A stretch of 64,000 bases of DNA from contig JAWZYV010013533.1 of NCBI GenBank assembly GCA_038373885.1, forward strand, positions 1-64,000. The letters run 5' to 3'. Below the pieces are notes generated by a model. That model had not been told where the DNA came from and made no database searches. It worked only from the letters and a program-made list of their open reading frames with translations. Positions 12,060-22,806 of the stretch are shown here, one piece after another (positions within the stretch are counted from its first letter, which is position 1; each line of letters begins with the position of its first letter). Origin of the DNA: Cheiracanthium punctorium (taxonomy: Eukaryota > Arthropoda > Arachnida > Araneae > Cheiracanthiidae). The translations under genes and the position numbers were made by a program.

Positions 12060-12545
12060 TGCAAGGCCTGTATATCTGTAAAAGGGGAACCCCCCTATTA
12101 ACCAATTTTTCGTTCTATTCTGCGACTGCTGTTTCCTACCTTCCATCGAGGTTACGCACGATCATGCGTGAGTATTATAACTGATGAAAAGTTATTGTTT
12201 CGCATTGTATAATGTAAGTACATATCATATTTCACTAAAATCGGTCCAGTAGTTCTGGAGATAACTGACCCAATCAGCAGTTTCTCTTAATTTTGAACAT
12301 GAGTGTATTACATGGTATGTGGCACCTTGCTAGAGATGGCGCCCGGTGCGATCGCACCGTTCACTCCACCTTAGGACCGGCTCTGCCTCCAACGCAAGGG
12401 AAAAATGCCAATTTTGTGGCAGAACCCTTGTTTCGGGTGGCATTTTTTTTTTTTCAGTTGTACACCACTGCACAAATTTTATAGCACAATGGAGATGAGG
12501 TCTTTGAATGCTATATGAGGGTTTTTTTTTCGGGTTGCTGCAGAC
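12060..12545. other. Non-coding spacer between transposase remnants
   Basis: It contains a phrase common in repeats, 'aaaatcggtccagtagttctggag' (12238-12261), and a GC-rich fragment at 12330-12395 resembling a transposon end. No gene. Confidence 0.45.
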
Positions 12546-12547
12546 CC

Positions 12548-12817
12548 AGATTTCCTTTTTACAGACGATAATGTGAGACCACTTCGAGCTTACATTGTTG
12601 ATGATCGTCTTGAATTATTCACTGCATGAACTGGCCTGAGAAGTCTCAGCTCTATATAACATGTTTGGGATGGACAGGGAACCCATTGCTTGGCGTACAG
12701 GCCCCATCCAGAACCCCCATAGGTGTTAAAAGCCTCGTTTTTCAAAAATGGGATTTGCTGACGCAAGAGTTTCTCTTCAACCTTATTAACAGCATGAAAG
12801 CTAGTTGTGAAGCTTGA
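12548..12817 (+). pseudogene. Tc1-like transposase, C-terminal fragment 2
   Basis: The read starts FTDDNVRPLRAYIVDDRLE and, after frame changes, reaches HVWDG and then SLVFQKWDLLTQEFLFNLIN with a stop at 12817. This is the same C-terminal region as in the fragment at 11790 but from a different family, since the ends of the two proteins differ. In-frame stops and frameshifts show it is dead. Confidence 0.78.
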
Positions 12818-13431
12818 AAAGCGGTGCACGGTGGCCACACTCCATATAAGATTCAATTTTCTCGGTATAAGACGGATCATGATTTGACCCTTTTTGATAC
12901 AACCTGTATACAGGGTGTCCCGTAAATACCGCCCAAACTCTGCACAGAGAGATTCCTTCGTTGCGAGTACATAAAAATTGCCCAAAAGACCTGTACGTCC
13001 CAATGTTTTCGAGTAAAATAAGAAAAACAAAGTATGACGACACCTGACAAAGAAAAAACACTTTATTTGACACATCATCATCAGTATTTGTAAATTATAA
13101 AGGCAGGTAATCGAAGTGTCCACCGTGCATATCGAGGCGGGCTTGAGCGTGTCGTGGAATGGATGACTGCACACAGTGCAGCAGCCAGGGACGGATCCAG
13201 AGAAATCATCTAGGGGGGGGCTCCGTTTTTCATTAGCATGATACATTGATTTCCCAATACTTTTTCTCCCAATGTATAATTAGACATGGTATATCACAAC
13301 TAAATAAGTATGTTGTCTGCTGCAAGAACCGTCGAAGAAAACTCGGAAAGGGGAGGAGGGGGGCAGAGCTATCCTGCGCCCTATACCGAGCAAGTTACGG
13401 CCGATGTACATAAGCTACGTGTTTTATGCGT

Positions 13432-14297
13432 TTCAATGGACGGCGGGAGTGATACGGGAAAAAATGTTCCGTTGCTCGCTCCATTGTGCTGGGGGACAGT
13501 GTTTTAAGTTTAACACATTAATCTTTTGTTGGTAGATCCCGACTGGCCATTAAAAGTCGTAAATTTCGCCAGAAAAATGTCGCCTTAACCCCTGTAGTGA
13601 CGACAAGACGTGGCTAATCAGCAACGGCAATTATTCATTTTGTTGTCTGCGGGCCCTACCCATTAACATTTTAGTGTGTACAGAGTACAACTGCTGAATG
13701 CAATATTGAACCCATTTCACAGCCACCGTGCAATACGCAGTGTTCACAGCATACATTTTCGCATTTTAGGATGGCATTAAGTTTTCCAGTTTAAGTAATT
13801 CCCATCCTTTTCAGTGAGGACTGTAGTAAACAAACCTCAATTGCTATTTACAACTATTATCACTATTACTTGTTATTTACAATTTGAGCTTTCTTTTTTA
13901 AAACCAGACCAGCTATACATTGCCAGGTACTCGCTTTGTCTGATATCTTAGAATATTTTTTACTTTTATAATGAGGATTTGTACCCACACGTCTGGGTGG
14001 TGTGGACAACTTATGAGAGCAGTTGATACAATGAAAGCTGTACAAATTGCGGAGGGTTGGATCGTTCGTCTATACTTCAGCATCACTTAAGGCCGATGCT
14101 GATTGCTGCTACGTCTAACGTGACTGCAGTGGGTAAGAGGGCATTCTGGTCGCGAATTTTACGACTTTTTAATAGCAATTCGGGGTTTTACCGATAAAAG
14201 ATTTCCGCACTAAACCGCAAACTCCGTCCCCTATAAAATGGAGAGAGCAACGGAAGATTTTTTTTCCCGTATCAGTGTGCCGCCGTCCATTCAAATA
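13432..14297. repeat. Long inverted repeat, ~180-bp arms
   Basis: The arm at 13432-13620 (atggacggcggg, ttccgttgctcgctccat, ttaaaagtcgtaaa) matches the complement of 14115-14297 with moderate divergence. The arms could fold together. The intervening ~490 bp has no gene. This looks like a foldback MITE inside the larger hAT. Confidence 0.7.
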
Positions 14298-14457
14298 TGG
14301 TGGAACCTGCTAAAATGACCACTTTGGTAAAGAGATCGTCTGTCTATAGTGACAACTTTTAATGCAATTTCGCTTTACTACCATCACACTTTACCACCTT
14401 TGTAAGGTGACCAGTTTTGCTCTTTCCAAGGGTAGTCCCATTAGACAGGTTCCACTG
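14298..14457. mobile_element. Pogo/Tigger-like MITE, ~160 bp
   Basis: The left end is tggtggaacctgctaaaatg and the right end, read inward, is cagtggaacctgtctaatgg. Both are next to TA (14296-14297 and 14458-14459). It abuts the end of the inverted repeat before it. CAGTGGAACC-type ends next to TA are characteristic of pogo/Tigger elements. Confidence 0.65.
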
Positions 14458-14626
14458 TACAAAAAAAACTGGGAACACTGCTCCAGCCACTGTGGCGATA
14501 GCGAGTCAATAAAATTTGCCTCTCCATCTGTTTAAAAATAAAAGCACTATATCATTTTTGTAAATAGAGAAATTACGTTTAGTCCACAAGGATTCAATAA
14601 GTATTGGTGTAAATATTCTTGGTATA

Positions 14627-14650
14627 TGTATATATATATATATATATATA
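14627..14650. repeat. (TA)n microsatellite
   Basis: A short TA-dinucleotide run inside the 3.8 kb hAT composite. Confidence 0.85.
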
Positions 14651-15244
14651 ACATTACAAATCAGAAGCCCGCTCAAATCCCACATTTCTAGAACTACGCA
14701 GTTTTAATTCAGTTGGAACAAAGGAATCTGCTTTCAAAAGCTGCAATTACTACACGGTCCCTTGCAATTCTTTTGTAATTTTGTAGACGGTCCCCGCGTC
14801 CAGTCAATCTGGCGTCTTAAAAGCCATAACAAACCTTGAAAAACCGCTGCCCAGATTTTGGGATCTGCCAATAATTGCAACTTGCATGGATCATGTGATA
14901 CGACCTCAAAAGTTAATAAAAGGGGCTGATGCAGCCCAGCAGCGACTTTTTCGCGTGACAGCAACTGCCAAGGAAAGATGTATCGAATCACCCAATAAAA
15001 TAATGTAACCGCAGTTTGACCGATTCTTCCACTGACAGTCATAGCGGCCGAAGGATTTTCACAGCTCGCTCCAGGGCTTTGCCGGCCAGGATCCCACAAT
15101 AACGGCCCTAAGCCAGAGTCCCCAGCCGCCTCGCCTAATGCCCAACCCCGAGAATGGGTCTCAAACAGCCTCGCGTCCCCCGGCACACGACTACACCTTC
15201 TCGTAGCCGTTTAATGCTACACACAAGAATAACACTTCCCTTTA

Positions 15245-15440
15245 CATTTTGGAAGGTGCCTGGCTCAAAACCAGTTCGCGTCCGCCGACCTAACTGTTCG
15301 GAGTTTTCCGTGCTTTTCTCCGAAACTTAGAGTAAATAGGGTTAGGCCCCTTAGAAAGACCCCCACGGAGTGCACCCCATCCATCGGCTTAGATTCCATG
15401 TGCAGATAATTGGCCGTAATCCTACAGCACGAAAACCAAC
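15245..15440 (+). mobile_element. SINE A, copy (5' end degraded)
   Basis: It shares the body 'cgcgtccgccgacctaactgttcggag...ccttagaaagaccc' with the copies at 11118 and 59609 and ends near 'aattggccgtaatcctac'. The B-box-like segment is gctcaaaaccag. Confidence 0.72.
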
Positions 15441-15799
15441 CCTTTACACTTTACATTCTTAGGACTGTGAATATATTTCTTGATATATTGGCGTGCTAAA
15501 GATGTTACTTCTATTATCATTATATTATTTTACTATCCACAAAAAATTATTTTAAGTTACCTTAAAAAAAGCTAGTAAAAAAGAGCAATACAATAAAATT
15601 AGGTTTCATGAAAATCAAAATGAGTCAGTTGTTTCATTTTTCACCTTCCCGCTATTCTTTCTTCCAGATTTTCTCAAATGTGAAATGCGTCAGCTTCCAT
15701 TTTATGAATTTTTCTAGCTAACCAGCCGAAGCCTGAAAATTTTGCATTCCAAATTTTTCTGCCAGAATAACAGCACTGCAGTAATTGCTTGATTTTATT

Positions 15800-16030
15800 T
15801 TATTTTGGTAATACGAACAATTATCTACATGAGGAATCTAGGCCGAGTGCGGGCTGCCCTACGTGGGGGGGGGGGTTTCTAAGGGGTCTTAGTCCGTATT
15901 TATGAGAAGTTTCGGAGAGAACATCCATAAGACTCCGAACAGCTAGATTGACGGACGCGCCCTGAGTTTGAACCATTCACTTTTCTTCTCCCAGTTGCGA
16001 GCGCTATGCGCTCAGCCACTCGTCTGGCCT
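15800..16030 (-). mobile_element. SINE A, copy with A-rich tail
   Basis: On the - strand the head reads 'gtggctgagcgcatagcgc' (A box region) and 'ggttcaaactc' (B box), then the SINE A body 'ctgttcggagtcttatgg...ccttagaaa'. The tail near 15800 is aaaataaaataaaa. This is the best preserved pol III head in the family here. Confidence 0.75.
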
Positions 16031-16069
16031 CCAGAAATTGGAGTTATGTGATATGTGATGTTATGTGGC

Positions 16070-16300
16070 AAGCCTATACTAGAGGCATCTGCATTCTGGG
16101 GCGGTTGCCTTGGTCAGAGGATTTTTTCAGAGGTTCTGACGCGTATTCACTTAAATCTGGAGAAAACCATCCGGAAAAACTCCAGATAGTTAGATCGAGA
16201 GCCGCGCGGTAGGCCCAAACGCGGGACCTTCACACTTCAACCATCTGTCACGTAGAGTGTGTTATGCACTCGGCCATGGTGGGGCCCAGAAATTAGAATG
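16070..16300 (-). mobile_element. tRNA-derived SINE B
   Basis: On the - strand it reads 'catggccgagtgcataac' (A box region), then 'gggcctaccgcgcgg' and 'ggttttctccag' followed by 'gtgaatacgc'. The last blocks recur at 39340-39420 and the head recurs at 20675-20740, which defines a second SINE family. Confidence 0.68.
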
Positions 16301-16309
16301 TTGGATGCT

Positions 16310-16695
16310 CTTGCTTCATGAAACCATTTGCATGCAGAAGTGCCTTGGCAAACTCTTCCAATCGACCACATTGACTTTTCGGCCGTTTGGATTTGGATCC
16401 CGAACTAAATTTTTGCACTGCTTCAAGAATTTTATCTTTGCTTCTAAAATACCTTTGAGAATACACTCAGGTAGTTGAGATTGTCTTGCAAATTGCACTT
16501 TTGACATTCCCCGACACTTTTTTTTCCACTCTTTAAAAACTTTTCCCTTGTTCCTGTAGCGTAAGATGAAGAAAAAAATCGTTGTTAAACAGAAACGACC
16601 TGGTCTTTGAATAGAAATTTTTTGCGTTGGAGTTGCTGGGACTTTGAAATATCGTCTTTAGAAAGAAATCGTCGTTAAACAGAGAGTCAACTGTA
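16310..16695 (-). pseudogene. Pogo-like transposase N-terminal fragment with terminus
   Basis: The - strand frame 16316-16507 reads QFARQSQLPECILKGILEAK, with a helix-turn-helix pattern like that of pogo/Tigger and CENP-B-type DNA-binding domains, and goes on to a tryptophan in VVDWKSLP. Upstream, at 16666-16695, is an outward terminus reading cagttgactctctgtttaac next to TA. A second gttaaacagaaacgac copy lies at 16583. Only the 5' part of the element survives. Family assignment rests on pattern likeness alone. Confidence 0.55.
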
Positions 16696-16958
16696 TATAC
16701 AGTGCTACTTTTTTAAATTTCAGTTTATGTGAAAATTTACAATTTTTTTTAAAAACTTCCTTAATCCATAGTGTATGTCTAGCTCTGGGGGGGGCTCGAG
16801 CCCCCAGAGCCCCCCCGTGGATCCGCCACTGTATACAGTGCTACGTTTTTAAATTTCAGTTCATGTGAAAATTTTCAATTTTTTTAAGAACTTCTTTAAT
16901 CCATAGTGTATTTCTAGCTCTGGGGGGGCTCGAGCTCCCCCCCGTGGATCCGCCACTG
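16696..16958. repeat. Tandem duplication of the hAT right end
   Basis: Unit 1 (16696-16831) and unit 2 (16832-16958) each run from 'tatacagtgctac' through 'aatccatagtgtat' and a G-run/C-run hairpin to 'gtggatccgccactg'. The element therefore has two potential right termini. The target duplication is beside the outer one. Confidence 0.85.
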
Positions 16959-17213
16959 GCAGCAGCGAGGTGTCCACCGAAGTACAAGCAGCATCCACAC
17001 GAGCAACTAAGTCCGTTAGTGTAGTCACTACGTATCGATACACCAATTCCTTCAGGTGGACCCATAGGATATATTTTTTCAATTATCACATATTTTGTAT
17101 TTGTAACTTCAATTTTGGACACCAGTATATATTCGGCAGGAGCTAATGCATGAGAAAAAGCTCATTTGACCCAAGCAAAATAATGTGCAATGAAGATAAA
17201 TATTACCATTGAG

Positions 17214-17383
17214 CAGGGGCGTAGCCAGATATTTTTCATGGGGGGGGTTACGACTACTGCAACTCACATATATGCATACATGTGTGTGATAAGGGAGTGA
17301 AGAATATACATTTTGTATGGCAAAAATTTCCTCATGGGGGGGGTTATGACCCCCCTAACCCCCCCCCCGTGGCTACGCCCCTG
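17214..17383. mobile_element. 170-bp hAT-like MITE
   Basis: The ends are CAGGGGCGTAGCCA and its perfect complement TGGCTACGCCCCTG. The flanks are ccattgag and cctttgag (7 of 8 match). G-runs and C-runs next to the ends extend the hairpin. No coding capacity. Confidence 0.78.
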
Positions 17384-18110
17384 CCTTTGAGTAATTTTTA
17401 TTTTTTATTTTTTAATGTGGTGGGACGTGAAGTCCAGTATCCCCCTTCCCTGGATATGTCACTGATTATCACTACTGCTTTTTCCAGAAAGTTTTTAATT
17501 AAATTAACAGGTGCGTGAAGATAACGTTTGGGATTCCAAGATGGAAAATATCAGCATATCCTGTGTGGTACTTCCACTTTAACTTCATTTTGTACCCTCT
17601 ACCCTGTGTATCAAGTCATCCTCTCTGACAACGTCAGAGGTTGTTGACCGATGGTTGATGTTTTTTTCGGCTGTATTACCAAGTTTGCAAAAATATGTTA
17701 TTAATTTACACTCGCATTGCAGGTCAAGTTTAAAACAAAAACAAACAAACAACAAACAAACAAAAAAAAAAAGACTTCAACATCCGTTTTTAACAATATA
17801 CTCTACCTTAAGAAACGGAAGTGTTTTCCCGGATATTGAACTGTGCCCGATCTCATTCGTCGAAATAAATATTTCACATTAATTAAAATTCGGAGAAATA
17901 CCCTAAAATGAAACAAACAGAGAGGCTTATTTTGTTTTTGTTTTTCTGCGGATGCATCACCTCGCACGAAAAGTATATTGCCTATTTTGATTCTGATGCA
18001 ATTGTTTGTTTTTACAACTGTCTTTTATTTTAATAGAATTTTTTCCCTGGAACAAAAGTTCAAGAAAATGAAAAAAATCTGGCAAAACAGGTTCAAGGGG
18101 TCAAGCAAAT
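17384..18110. other. Non-coding stretch upstream of the claudin-like gene
   Basis: It contains a caaa-rich run near 17735-17770. I see no gene or clear transposon end. Proximal regulatory DNA of the gene starting at 18144 may lie here, but no specific site can be supported. Confidence 0.45.
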
Positions 18111-18112
18111 AG

Positions 18113-18147
18113 TATAAATAGATGAAATATCAGACGGATCTTCAGTC
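18113..18147 (+). promoter_or_regulatory. TATA box and arthropod-type initiator
   Basis: TATAAATA lies at 18113-18120 and TCAGTC at 18142-18147. The A of the initiator (18144) is 31 bp from the first base of the TATA box, the normal spacing for a focused pol II start. TCAGT is the classic arthropod initiator. I see no convincing downstream promoter element. The predicted 177-nt leader (18144-18320) has no ATG before the start codon. Confidence 0.72.
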
Positions 18148-18162
18148 CGATTTTCGGCTTTG

Positions 18163-18320
18163 GAAGTGTGAAGTTCGACTTGGTGAAGGGATTGTGAAGT
18201 GTGAAGTTCGACTTCGTGAAGGAATTGTGAAGTGTGATTTGTGGACTTAGATTACTTCGAGCTTGTTACCACTTGGATACTTCGGGCTTGTTGCCACTTG
18301 GATATTTCGGGCTTATTACC
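18163..18320 (+). repeat. 5' leader built from two short tandem repeats
   Basis: A 33-bp unit beginning gaagtgtgaagttcgactt occurs at 18163 and 18196, with a partial third copy at 18229. It is followed by a 25-bp unit (acttcgagcttgttaccactt and variants) at 18254, 18279 and 18304, the last ending in the start-codon context attaccATGG. Both arrays are inside the predicted 5' UTR. Confidence 0.85.
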
Positions 18321-18393
18321 ATGGTGAGGTTCAATAAGTACAGGACTGTGCCTTACATGAGGTTTGACTTTTCCGATGAAAGCCAGGATGAAG
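18321..18393 (+). CDS. Claudin-like gene, coding exon 1 (N-terminal extension)
   Basis: It encodes MVRFNKYRTVPYMRFDFSDE plus four residues and one base of the next codon. The start is in a strong context (attaccATGG), follows a TATA/Inr promoter and an ATG-free leader, and ends at a donor, gtaaaa. Phase 1 matches the acceptor at 24034. The assignment to this gene is inferred from phase and position, not from homology. Confidence 0.68.
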
Positions 18394-21300
18394 GTAAAAA
18401 TACTTTACTTTTTTTAAGAACTTTTTTATTACTACATAGGAATTACGCAAAAGCAAATAGTATATTTTACTCTGTTTTTTTTTTTTTTTTAAATCAGTAG
18501 TTTTAGTCTTTATCATTTTTTAAATTAGTTCTACTCCATTTTTAAATCTATTTTTATTCTATTTTAGAAATTTATTTTTAGTCTTTAATTAAAGAAATTG
18601 TGTACCAGCTTTACAGTTTAAAGTTTTCCTAATTAGTGAAGTTATAGCGATCTCTATTTCATATGTAGTACTTATTTGACTTGAAAGGCAACTTTTAATA
18701 AGGATAAAATATGCATCAAAGAAAACGTTTTCTCGGCGTGAATTCAATGAATTGTGCTCAATAAAAGAAAAATGTTGAATCAATGAAATTATCTGATTGA
18801 TGCAGAACTTAGTGATTTTCTTAAATTTTGCTGAATAGAGTTATTTTAAAATATTAAGTTAACAAATAATAAATAGTTACTATAAATAGTATACTAAAAA
18901 GTTAATTTAACCAAATTATTTACTTAAAATAAACGAATGTTTTGTTAATTTACACAAATAATTCGTTTAAATGATTTGTTTTATTAGAATCATCAAAATG
19001 TTTGATTGAATAAACAAAATTATGAATTATTATGTTTTATTAAATTATTTTTTAATAAACCAAATATTTGGTTAAATTTTCCAAATTATTTTGATGAATC
19101 TACCAACATTTTTAGTTTAATTTTAAAACATTCTGGTCACCTAAACACATTTTTTTTTTTTTTTTTTTTTGCTTTTTAGAAAATACTATACTCAACTGAC
19201 CAAATATTTAGTTTCATCAATGTGTGAAACCTCAATGACAACATTTGATTTTTTCAGTGATAAATTGATAGATATTTTGAATTCGTTGTAGGAATACAGT
19301 CAACATTTTTCAAAAAATGTTAATATACTCTTAGAGATACATATTCCTTTCAAATAAATGTTATTTATACTGCCTACTGAAACGGAGGGTAAAATGTATA
19401 CTTTATGTTCAACATAGATTTATAAGATTTTGTACTTTGATTCATATATTTATGTATACACACATTAATTTAAATTAATTAAAATAATTTAGATTTTTAA
19501 AAACTAGGCATAAGACTGCTTTTCTGTATATTAAAACAAAACCCACGTTTTGCTTTTTACTTTATTTTAAATCAGCATGTCAAAAATAAATAAATAAATA
19601 AATAAAATAGTAACTCAAAACACAAAACTTCTTTAATTTTTATGTAATATTTTTTCCGTTACAAAGCACTGAAAAATTACTCATCTCTCATTTTAATGAG
19701 AAATTTGAAAATTTTAAACTATGAAACCTAAAATACCGAATATCTTTCATTATAGTTTATTTCAAAATGAATTTCTATAAAAGTAAAAAAATTACGATAA
19801 CGACTTTTTTATTACAATTTATCCTACATATTAATTAACAATTAAATCACTTTTCAAAAATCATGAATTGAAACATACTTTTTAAAAAATAGAATTAGTG
19901 TACTTGAAAACCCTCTTAGACAATTTCCGGTTGCATTAGACTAATAGTTTTGAAAATATTACCTAATATAATTGAAAGCTAGCCTGAGAAGAGACTATAT
20001 GTTAAATTCTACCATTCTGCGCATTGTTCTAATCAGTTTTCTAGTAGCACAGCCAAATATTAATACAGTCACTATTTCAATAATCGCTCAATTTTTACTG
20101 TTCAGTAATGAAATTTCATATCAGCAGTACTTGAGGCTCAAAAAAATATTAATAATGATGGTTTATATTGAATTTTTCAAAGTTAAATACAAAATAAATA
20201 TGTATTGTCGGTCTTTCGCAAAATATTAAGTTCCTTATAGAAAGATAGCTAACATTAGAACAGAAACATAGAATTAAACAGCTTATTTTGTGACAATTAG
20301 AATTAAAGATCTAGCACATGCTGGGATATTTTATTTTACTTATTTATAGCCAGTGTATTTTTTTTTTTTATTTATTTAAATTATTCCCACTTATAAGATT
20401 CTCTGCATCATGTGCCCACCAATAGGCATTTTCAATTTTTTCATTCGGACTTTTTTATTGTTGTTGTTGTTTCTCCGGAAAACTAATGAAAGCTTGAATA
20501 AAAAGATAATTTAATTGAGGGAGGGATATTAATCCTATAGGGATTCTATAGGATCCTATTAATCCTATAGGGGAGATTCACGCGACTTCTCATACTTAAT
20601 TGGTCATGAAGCTGAAAGCAAAAAACGCGTTTCACACAATTGTGAAAAACAGTTTTAATAGTGATTTCTGGTCTCGCCATGGCCGAGTAGATAAGGTGCC
20701 GAACATGGTAGATGACTGAAGTGTGACTCCCAAATTTTAACCAAAGAAAAACTTTTAGAAAATTTTAACAAAAGAAAAATTTACCAAATTTTACCAGAAG
20801 AAACATCATGTTATTCAGTATAAGTACGAAATATATCAGCCTGACCAGTAATATTAATCACGGGAATCCAAAGAAAACAGGTTAAATAACACAATTACAT
20901 ACCATAATTAAAACTTAAGCAAGCGTATATTCATTCTGAACAATTCATATATGTAGTTGCCAACCTTTCTTCAATCAATTATTATTTAAGAATAAAGTTT
21001 CTAATTAATTGCTTGTAAATTTGTTAAAACTTTTGTTAGAGTATAAAATTATTAACCAATAAAATTTTGCTGAAATGTACCGCATTTTTGGGCTCTTGAA
21101 ATTTGTGAGCCCATGACAACTACCCTGGTTACCGTGCGGATAAACGGACTCTGCTATTGACACATTAAAATTTTTTATAACATGCTGAAATGTTTCGTTT
21201 TGGTACTATGTAGTGTTTGATACGTAAAAGGCAAAATTAGCAATCGCCTCGCCAGTCTCCACAGGGCAACCAAATGAAAAGAGTGGCGATAAAAATATAT

Positions 21301-22775
21301 TAATATGAATTAAATTCTTATGAAAAAATTTTGTAATTTCCCACTTTCACAGAAATAAAGTGGTCATTAATATTATTAGTGCTTATTCCATATTTTTTAT
21401 GCGTATAATTGTATATAAATAAAATTGTAGAGATTAGGCTTTGAAAATGTTACAAGTAAAAATTAAAGGGCATCTATAGTACCTTAACTAAAAATTTCGT
21501 CCTATAAATGGCGATTATTTTTCCTTTCTTTTATTAATAATGCATAATTTTTATTTTTATTTATTTATTTTTTTTTTTCATCTGATTCGGTTTTCAATCT
21601 CAGAAAACACGCAGAATCACGGAAAGCAATGAGGTGAAGGAAACGCGTGGGATGTATTTCGCACGCTTTCGCATTGGAATCATCTGTCGCCAAAAAAGAT
21701 AGGGGGCGAATTATCTTGGCGCTTCTTTGCCAACGTTTCCCTCTGTCCGGTGGCGCCCTCACTTACCCAAATATTGTTGTTATTGTTTATGTTCTTTGCT
21801 TCCGCCAAGATGAAGCAACAGATTTTTATTAAATCTGTCAATTTCCACGTGTCATATGTAGATATTGAATGATTAATTGAAAAAATTACGAGTTATTTGG
21901 GAATGCTAAATTTCGAATTATCCACGATGGTTTTAAAAGGCCAGTTTCTCATTCCAAAAAGACACGCCTTTGCGTTCCATAAAAAAAGTGGAACGTCACG
22001 TACATAATGCCTTTGGGTAAGTCGTCAATCTTACTTTGTAATTAGATATTGCTTTATAGTTAGAATATTTTGAGTTTCCTTGAGTCTATAAACAGAAGAA
22101 AAGAATTATTTACATTTAGTGTATTTTATAGTACTTTTACGCGATCATAGATGGCGCCATAAACCTTATTTCCATGATCATTAAATTGTACAGGTGGTTT
22201 TGTTTTTTGTATGTCATGGTTTAGAGTGGAATAAACCTTGCAGTTTTTATGCAAAAATCGTGAAAGCATTGCTGTTGTTTACATTTTTATTTTAGAATGA
22301 AATAAGCCCTCTTCATTCATTAGTTTGTTAAATTTTTATTTCTTTTAATTTGAAAAAGTAGCCGAAAACTTCAAAAACAATATGTATATAAATAAATGAC
22401 AATGTTATTTATGTATTTGAGGGAGGACTGCGTTGTAATATCTTTAAAGTTCTTACTGTAAAAGATGTAAACTTCGTTCTCAAAAATAGTTTCACTTATT
22501 TACAACATCGGATTTATTTTTCTTGTCATTAGAAATAGTGATGTCAAATTTTTTTACAAACGGAGTGGACAAGTATTCCTAATCACGTATTTGTAACAGC
22601 GGTTTTTTTTTTTTTTGGTGTCATTAGAAATAGAATAGTGATGGCAATTTTTTTTACGAACGAGTTGACAACTATTCCAACCGTTGCTATTCCGATTGAC
22701 GATGGTGGCATCAGCCCACACACTCTTCGGACCGCTGTTTCTTTTTTCTATTTAAAATGTTTTGCATAAAACGGG

Positions 22776-22806
<31 letters not shown>

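Larger units (their letters stand above)
13186..16958. mobile_element. 3.8-kb hAT-like composite with perfect 8-bp TSD
   Basis: The unit is bounded by CAGGGACGGATCCAGAG on the left and, read inward from the right, CAGTGGCGGATCCACGG, with gcagcagc on both sides (13178-13185 and 16959-16966). It has no recognisable hAT transposase, so it is non-autonomous. It carries other repeats: a long inverted repeat, a pogo-like MITE, two copies of SINE A, one of SINE B and a pogo transposase fragment. Its right terminal 130 bp is present twice in tandem. One open frame at 14734-15186 on the - strand (150 codons) lies in a GC-rich unique tract and has no family likeness I recognise. Confidence 0.85.
13095..17075 (-). 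pseudogene. Mariner-like transposase C-terminus, two pieces
   Basis: Upstream piece (17075 down to about 16967): ILWVHLKELVYR...DLVARVDAACTSVDTSLL. Downstream piece (13185 down to a stop at 13095-13097): HCVQSSIPRHAQARLDM followed by HGGHFDYLPL. The LWxHLK and final GGHF motifs are typical of the C-terminus of insect and arachnid mariner-family transposases. The reading frame runs cleanly across the point where the hAT element sits, with only the 8-bp duplication between the pieces. The N-terminal and catalytic parts are absent. Confidence 0.75.
12909..17127 (-). mobile_element. Mariner-like element, internally deleted, split by a hAT insertion
   Basis: The left end at about 12909 reads tacagggtgtccc. 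The right end near 17127, read inward, is atactggtgtcc. The two are an imperfect inverted pair next to TA dinucleotides. Between them, on the - strand, is the C-terminal end of a transposase. The rest of the transposase gene is missing, so this is a deletion derivative. The 3.8 kb hAT at 13186-16958 interrupts it. The exact ends are tentative because the right terminus is short. Confidence 0.6.

Noticed and set aside
12590..13246. 218-codon open frame on the - strand
   Set aside because: It crosses the Tc1 fragment in antisense, the mariner terminus and the hAT junction, so it is a chance composite of transposon parts.
14734..15186. 150-codon open frame on the - strand
   Set aside because: GC-rich tract within the hAT composite; open frames arise easily there. 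Kept only as a note because the sequence is otherwise unassigned.
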